Assembly: GCA_038503035.1 (NCBI GenBank)
Contig: JAVSML010024599.1
Location: 1,651,921-1,715,920 of the forward strand
Source: Crocodylus rhombifer
Lineage: Eukaryota; Chordata; Crocodylia; Crocodylidae
DNA: 64,000 bases
Direction: 5' to 3'
Shown here in pieces: positions 58,079 to 64,000 of the stretch (position 1 is its first letter; every line of letters starts with the position of its first letter). The notes under the pieces were generated by a model, which ran no database searches, was not told the origin of the DNA, and saw only the letters and a list, made by a program, of their open reading frames with translations. Position numbers and translations under genes: made by a program.

Positions 58079-60559
58079 GACTGATAGTCTAGTAGTTATA
58101 TAGTCTATAGTTACCTAGTAGCTATAATAGTTTTGAGAAAATAGAATTGTAGACTTCTATAACAACAGCTCCAAAACACAAAATAATGGTCCTAATCATT
58201 GACTTCAGTGGAGTCAGGCTCCCATTCTTCTTCTGGCTTACACTAGGGCTACCATGGTAATTTGGATGATTAGTGACCATTTTGATTATTTTCATTTTTA
58301 AAAAGAACTCTGTAAAAAGGCTATTGACTAGATTCTAACATTTATTATATTCATGTTGCAAAAAAGGGAATGAGCACTTCACTGATCTATACGTGGTTTG
58401 AACAGCAGTGTGTTATCTACACAACATACTTTGAGAATTATGATACAAGAAGTCATCCGTGAGCATGTTTAAAGAATGCATAGATTGTGTACAACATTTG
58501 AGTAGAGTCACTATCTTTCCGTGCACGTACTTTGGAGGCAAAATTGTTTGATGAAATGTTTCAGAATCATGCTGGGGACTCTCTCTCCTTATTTTTCATT
58601 CTTATCTCTTGGCTCTTGGTTTTCTAATAGTTCACAGAGTAAAAGAAAAGTGCAGCAAGTTCATGGTTGTTGAAAAGGAATCATTGCTGTTGGCAACCAG
58701 CAGAATATTGATGTGGATGCACTGCTTTTGGAGGGTGCCTGGTACAAATGTATCAATGTGAGTTACAGACTTGCTAGAGCTCCCATTTAAGTAGCAAGAT
58801 AGCAAGATGGCTAATAGATATAATACTTCCTTATAAGGGGTAAAAAAAAAAAGCCATCCAGTTTTAGCTGTGCAGGAAAGATCAGATTCTATTTCATGTC
58901 TGAGAGTAGGACAAAATGACATGGGTTCAATATTACCTACTAATTAATTCCGTTAACTAACACAAAACCTAGCTGGGACGAATAATTATTTTGAATAGGT
59001 GAGTGCAATGGATACTGGAGATGTGCATGTATTCAGACCAAACAAGAAAGAATTCTATCCCATGGACTGGAGATTGTGTGGAGATAATAGCCATTTGTAA
59101 TCAGCTAAAGGTGATGGATGGACTAAATTGACAGCACCATATTTCCCTTTTTATTAGAACTAGCTTTAGCTGCTTTAACTCCTTCCATCTTTGAGAGTCT
59201 CTGTAGCATCCTCTTGCCCCCTCCCCCTTTTTTCATTCTTTTTCCCTTCTCCTGCTCAACTTCAGAGGCAAGTCTGAAATCCATTTGTTGGATTCATTCA
59301 GTAGAATTGACTTGTGAGTGTTAGGGCTGTATTTGTTGCTCTCAAAGACATGCATGCAGTTGCCATCAGTGGCAGCATGAGAATCAGTATTATGTCTAGC
59401 TCTCTCAGGCTGACTACTATGAATGACTAGATAGACTGTCACTTATGACCCTTCCTAAAACAGGAGCTGCTGTTATAAAGGGCCAGCAGAATTCTCATTT
59501 GATTGATAAATCAGAAAAATTGTTAGAGCCCGTGGCAGCAAGACCCATCTGTGATTGTGGCCAGTTTTCTTTATCATGATTTTCTTTTTCATTTTGTTTG
59601 AGATTGGATTTGAGAGTGAACTTCAACACATACTAGTAGCCTATGACAGCAAACAAATGAGACAGGGCTATGCTATGGAATAGGACGCATACTACACACA
59701 CGAAAAGTAAACAGATGAAAAACTGAAATGACAAGAAGAGTTTTAGTACTTCATGCTTGGTAGAGTTGTGGTAAGTTTTGTTGAGGCAAACATGTAGTTT
59801 TTGTAACCTTAATATCATCCTGTACCTAGACACTACAGAATCTGCAAACAAGGGACTAGATTTGATTGATAGTGTTTGGGCAATGTTGTAACCAAGGCAA
59901 TCTAGTAATGGTGTAAGAGGCAAGCATTTTTGTTGTTGATAACTTTTCTTGGACCAACTATATAGTTGAGGGGGACAGTTGGCCCATTAAAAAATAGCAC
60001 TCACAAAAATTGTTGTATGAACTGTATTTGCATTTACAAAAGAGTAAATTTAGTTAACCCTATTGGCATCAGTAATATTACATGCCTATTGTAAACATAA
60101 ATCAGTCTATCATATAGGCAAACATAGAAGTGATTAAGCAAGAGATGCAGCCAAATAAATTATCTGCAATTCATAAAACCAACGATAAGATATTTTAAGT
60201 CAGATTTAAGTTTAATTTGAGTAGGAAACTTCCTAGTTTTCTGTAATTAAAACTGTACCACTGAAGCAACAACAACTCTTTCATAGTTGAAGAGACGTAA
60301 ATCTGCTTAAGAGTAGCTTGTATGGATGGCAAAGCTACTCAGCTACCTGTTTTCCAGCAAAAAGAATTCTTTTGATTGCTGCAAATATGTTTGGACACAT
60401 CTGAAAAAACCTAGGCTTTCAGAGGCAAAGGTGGCAGCACAGTGTGTCAAGGGGCCAAGAAGACACAAACCTTGCTCCTGTAACTTTCAACCAGTATCAG
60501 GGATCCTGGAGGGAGCTGGAAAGCTACAGATCTAATTAGCTCTTATGTCCTTCATGGAT
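58079..60559. other. no gene seen
   Basis: Mostly unique. 58187-58245 has ATTGACTTCAGTGGAGTCAG, a piece of the dispersed palindromic family. 59935-59965 on the minus strand faintly resembles the Penelope-like tail at 54272. Confidence 0.35.
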
Positions 60560-60910
60560 GGTGAAGGCCAATCAGGAAACTTTGGACTCTCTGCTTAAGA
60601 CAAGTACTGTTCCTTCAGAAAGGCAGGAGGTAACTTGTCTGTAATGGATCATTTTGTGGCCTCTGATCAAGAATTCATCTGACCAACTATCAATCTGTTT
60701 CATAACTCCCTTTCTTTGGCGTTATTGGTAAAGGGATGACAAGGAAGCACTTCTAGCAATATCTCTAATCCTTGGGTTTCCTTGACCCTACATAGTCTGG
60801 TTTCAGGCTGGGAACTGAAAAAAAAGTATTAGGAACAGGGAAAGCTTAGGTGTTCATACAGATTTTTTTAGACCTGTCATCTGCTTTCAATAGTATTGGT
60901 AATGAGGAAT
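60560..60910 (+). pseudogene. L2/L3-type LINE reverse transcriptase fragment
   Basis: Translated pieces come in the expected order: NYQSVS near 60690; a GVIGKGMTRKHF-like stretch; LGFLDPT then SGFRLG near 60800; and IFLDLSSAFNSIG at 60865-60900, which corresponds to the first palm strand LDLS-AFD with Asn in place of the second Asp. Stops interrupt it. This is an ancient fragment of the CR1/L2/L3 group. Confidence 0.52.
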
Positions 60911-63898
60911 AACATAACAAGAGCATAATAAGATCCACACTCAGCTATTTTGTTTGGAATATTATTTTCAATTGTCTTCACTTTCATTATCAGCTATTTC
61001 ATTTTTTTTTCTTTTTGGTAATATAATTTTGTTGTATGGTGACATCACCCTTGTGAGGATTGTGAGCATCTTTGGATATTATCAGGGATTGGTTTTTTTT
61101 GTTTTTTTTAAGAACTGCCATTTCTGAGAATGGAAGTGGCAGTACTCATCAAAATGCTCAGCTGTTGCACAAGGTACTGCCTTCTCTCACAGATGCCACA
61201 TTCACCATTTTGTGTTATATCATCCTTAACTCTGAAAATGCATTAATGCAATGAAAAGGCCACCTTCATGAAAACAAAATGTAATACCACAGTTTAGACA
61301 AAAAGAAAATCCATCTAAGTCAGATATATTGTTTGCAACATCTTCTGCATGAAAAAGGATTGACAGAAGCAGAAATAAACAAACTATTTTACGACTATCT
61401 TTTCTGTGGCAAAAGCTTATCCCCATTAGGAGACTTGGTTTGATTTTTTTTTTTTAATGCAAAACATAAATCTCATAGAAGAAAATAAAAAAACTCTTAC
61501 CTGTTCCAAACAACAGCAGCTGAAAAGTAGGGCCATATTTGATATGAATTTTAATATGCTGTCTGGATATTTCCCAGATGTGTGCATATAATATTAGAAG
61601 TGCATTTAGTTTAATACGGCTTTTGGCATCTAGATACAGGAGACAGGGACTCATTTAAAGAGCATAAATATAAGTCGTATGTGCTGGAAAAATGACTGTG
61701 AATAACGGCATAGACTTTTTCAAACTAGAACAGAAATGGTGGGATAACCTTGTGTTTTTAGGCTTATGACCTTTGTCTCATTAGGTGTACCTTTAACTGT
61801 GATAAACATCCACTTAAATGAATATCATTTCCTTACAATTACAGCAGGGTCATACATAATACACTAAGTTCCCCTGGCAGCATATGTGTTAGTCATGCAT
61901 ATTTCATGAGCAGTTTTATTCCCCCAGTCAGCTTCAAGCAATGCTCAATCCCATGGCTTTGGTGTGTAGGAAATAAAGGTCTTATCCACAAAGAGATCCC
62001 ACGGCAATTATTGTAACTCTGCACTTTATCAAGGGGAGCAACAGAATGACCTGCTTGTACATCTGATCAGCACTAGTCTCAATTTTCCTTTTAATATCCC
62101 TAATTCTTATTATTTACCAGTTGCTGCAGAAAACACACTTTCCCCGATTTCATAAGCTCTAATGTAAATAGCCTGAATGATACTGAGCAATGAAGGGCGG
62201 TGAGAGTGCTGATAGTTATGTAATAGGTGGGTTAAAAAAGGCAAGCTTACACGTTAAACATTTGTGGGACAGGCTACAAAAACACACTGTGAGCTATGGA
62301 GAACCAACATCTGTTTATGAAATGATGGGTTTTCCTGCTGCATAAGCCACAGGAAATAAAATGCTGGAATGGTAATCGGCATAAAAAGAAGGTCATAGTA
62401 ATGAAAGAGAAAACTAGTTCTGTATTTTCAGAACTGTTGGTGACAACTTTCCCATTGTATTTCTAAGGATATCTAGTTCATCAAGGCAGTTAAATCCATC
62501 TGATATTTCCCACCACACTGACAACACTTTTAGGAGACGTAAGTCACAGCCATCATCTTGGCTGGCAAACATGTTCAACTACAGTAGTGGGACAAATGGA
62601 TCCAAACTCATCAGAAAGGTTATTCTCTAAACTAGTAATCTGAAAATGAGTGCAAAGGCCACACAAAATGAACTGAAGAAGTGCCCCTTTCATAAAGATA
62701 CTGCTATGAGTTTCTGATGACATGTTTGATACCACATGTTTTTAGCAGATTTTTGTTCAACAATTCCACCAAAGAAAACGTGTTCCTCTTGATGTACTAA
62801 ATTAATATTTATGTTGCTAAAATATCAGAGAGGCCACAGAAAAATATTAATGTAAAAAGGTTATAATTATCTTTAAAAATGTGGCAGCAATTGAAATGTA
62901 AATCCTAGAGAGCTAGGAGAGATACTTGTTTGCATTGTGCCTGGGGCACCCTGCCTGACTGCCGCAGCTGCAATTGATCATTTCAAATCAAAGGAAGCTG
63001 GAGATGTCTCTGGTGGCTCAACTGGAAAAAAAAAGCGAGGAGAGAAAGATGCTCTGTTCTGCAGGACTGTTATCAAAAAAATGAGCTGGAATGTGTTTCC
63101 AATCTTTCCTCTGTTGAATTTGAAGCCCTTCAAAGGTTTGCTACAATAAATAAAGTTTTCAAAACACATAGACTCTAAAGGACACATTTAAAATTCCTCT
63201 GAACTAAGCATTTTCTCCTTTCTTGCCATTACTAGAAAACAACGGTATGAAACAATTGTGCATGGTGTGATTAAACGCGAGGGATACATAAATATTCTGA
63301 TGTTTTCTACAGCAGGGGCTCTTAGACTCTTGAAAATAGAACATAATTATTTTCAGAGATGAAGAGAGGGTGGGGAAAGAATACAGGGTAAGAGGGATCT
63401 GAACTCTGGGTTTCATTATTATTTCTACACTGTACAGTCTCTATACTGTACTGGGCAACCATATACATTATGGCATCAGCCATACACACTTCAAATAATA
63501 AAAGATAAAGTGTATCTTCACTACACCCAGAATATTACTGACTGGGTAGACTTTTCTTGAGGTCCATTAAATTCTATTTGACATACATTAAAAAGATTTA
63601 ATCACAGATGCCAGTCAGCTAACCAACCCATTAATCTAGCTGTTTTTCCTATGAAAATTGTATATAAAAAGGTCTTCTTTTCCCCTCAATTTAATTTAGT
63701 CATCCATTTAAATTTCATGTATTTATCATGTAAATGTGCCTTATTTGCAAAAGAAAAGCTCAGGACTCAGTGAAATAAATAGTTATTTCATTAAAACGGA
63801 TACAAAAAACCCTGTGATTAGGGTAATTAATTTGCACACTAAAAGCTATCTTCCTAGTTCAGATCATTAATATTGATGGTGTTCGATTTTGTTCTCAG
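60911..63898. other. unique AT-rich sequence left of the possible exon
   Basis: No recognised repeat or exon. Several stretches (61780-62380) look non-repetitive. If the exon at 63899 is real and has an upstream exon, this is intron. Confidence 0.35.
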
Positions 63899-63975
63899 TA
63901 ATGTTCCTTGAAATACAGTCAGAACTGGCAAGCAAGGATGAAGAAGCAGCCGCTCAAAGTCGAAATGAGGCTTCA
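63899..63975 (+). CDS. possible internal coding exon of an unidentified host gene
   Basis: The sequence GATTTTGTTCTCAG ends at 63898 as a good acceptor with a pyrimidine-rich tract. A donor CTTCA|GTAAGC follows 63975. The 77 bases leave two bases of a split codon and then 25 open codons, MFLEIQSELASKDEEAAAQS followed by RNEAS, and end at a codon boundary (start phase 2, end phase 0). The peptide is charged, Ala/Glu-rich and likely helical; the other two frames contain stops or unlikely residues. I cannot name the gene. It lies 25 bp from the window edge, so no neighbouring exon can be checked. It could be a chance open stretch. Confidence 0.4.
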
Positions 63976-64000
63976 GTAAGCACTTGGCTACTTTCCCTTT

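Noticed and set aside
59935..59965. Minus-strand match to the Penelope-like tail (AGTTGGTCCAAGAAAAG)
   Set aside because: Only about 25 bases resemble the family; too short to call.
1..64000. Endogenous retroviral coding genes, tRNA or rRNA genes, bacterial-type operons
   Set aside because: No gag, pol or env motifs flank the LTR-like repeats, no cloverleaf or rRNA signature was noticed, and all RT motifs seen belong to non-LTR elements.

Overview
The window is vertebrate nuclear DNA and looks like amniote, most likely sauropsid, intergenic or intronic sequence. It is AT-rich and gene-poor. It carries MIR-type SINE pieces, hAT-type non-autonomous DNA transposons and at least three kinds of LINE. 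The dominant elements are CR1 LINEs whose 3' ends finish in a TCTATGAAA-type repeat. I favour a crocodilian over a turtle or bird because of that 3' end, but this is inference from memory of CR1 families and was not tested. There are two 10-N assembly gaps (19594-19603 and 53605-53614). No bacterial or phage feature, CRISPR array, tRNA or rRNA gene was seen.

Layout. 1-1611: no recognisable gene. 1612-3270: GC-rich terminal-inverted-repeat (TIR) element. 3271-8418: mostly unique AT-rich sequence with a MIR SINE at 7985-8235. 8419-9667: LTR-like repeat. 11747-12063: 3' end of a CR1. 12154-12347: Penelope-like repeat tail with a decayed hammerhead-like core. 15963-19588: Tc1/mariner-type DNA transposon split by a 3.0 kb CR1 (16124-19127). 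22310-23042: second TIR element, inserted in a MIR. 23250-25765: decayed LINE that received a CpG-rich solo LTR (23485-24674, perfect 5-bp target duplication) and a 111-bp hAT MITE (24893-25003, perfect 8-bp duplication). 25845-28895: old CR1 on the minus strand that still shows the end of ORF1 and most of ORF2. 30470-30605 and 34885-35290: short CR1 3' ends. 35778-36201 and 57733-58070: hAT elements with 8-bp target duplications. About 41250-47000: decayed L1/Tx1-like LINE split by two LTR-family insertions. 51140-52650: GC-rich block of unknown nature. 60560-60910: decayed L2/L3-type RT piece. The only candidate host coding sequence is a 77-bp exon-like segment at 63899-63975, at the right edge.

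The genes in this window are therefore almost entirely relics of mobile elements. Their interest lies in the insertion order. Four nests can be read base by base: CR1 into mariner, LTR and MITE into a LINE, LTRs into a Tx1-like LINE, and a TIR element into a MIR. I did not find a convincing new biological system. The best candidates for a second look are the CpG-rich LTR with mosaic minisatellites, the hammerhead-like repeat tails, a 73-bp inverted duplication linking 5.8 kb and 8.6 kb, and the possible exon.
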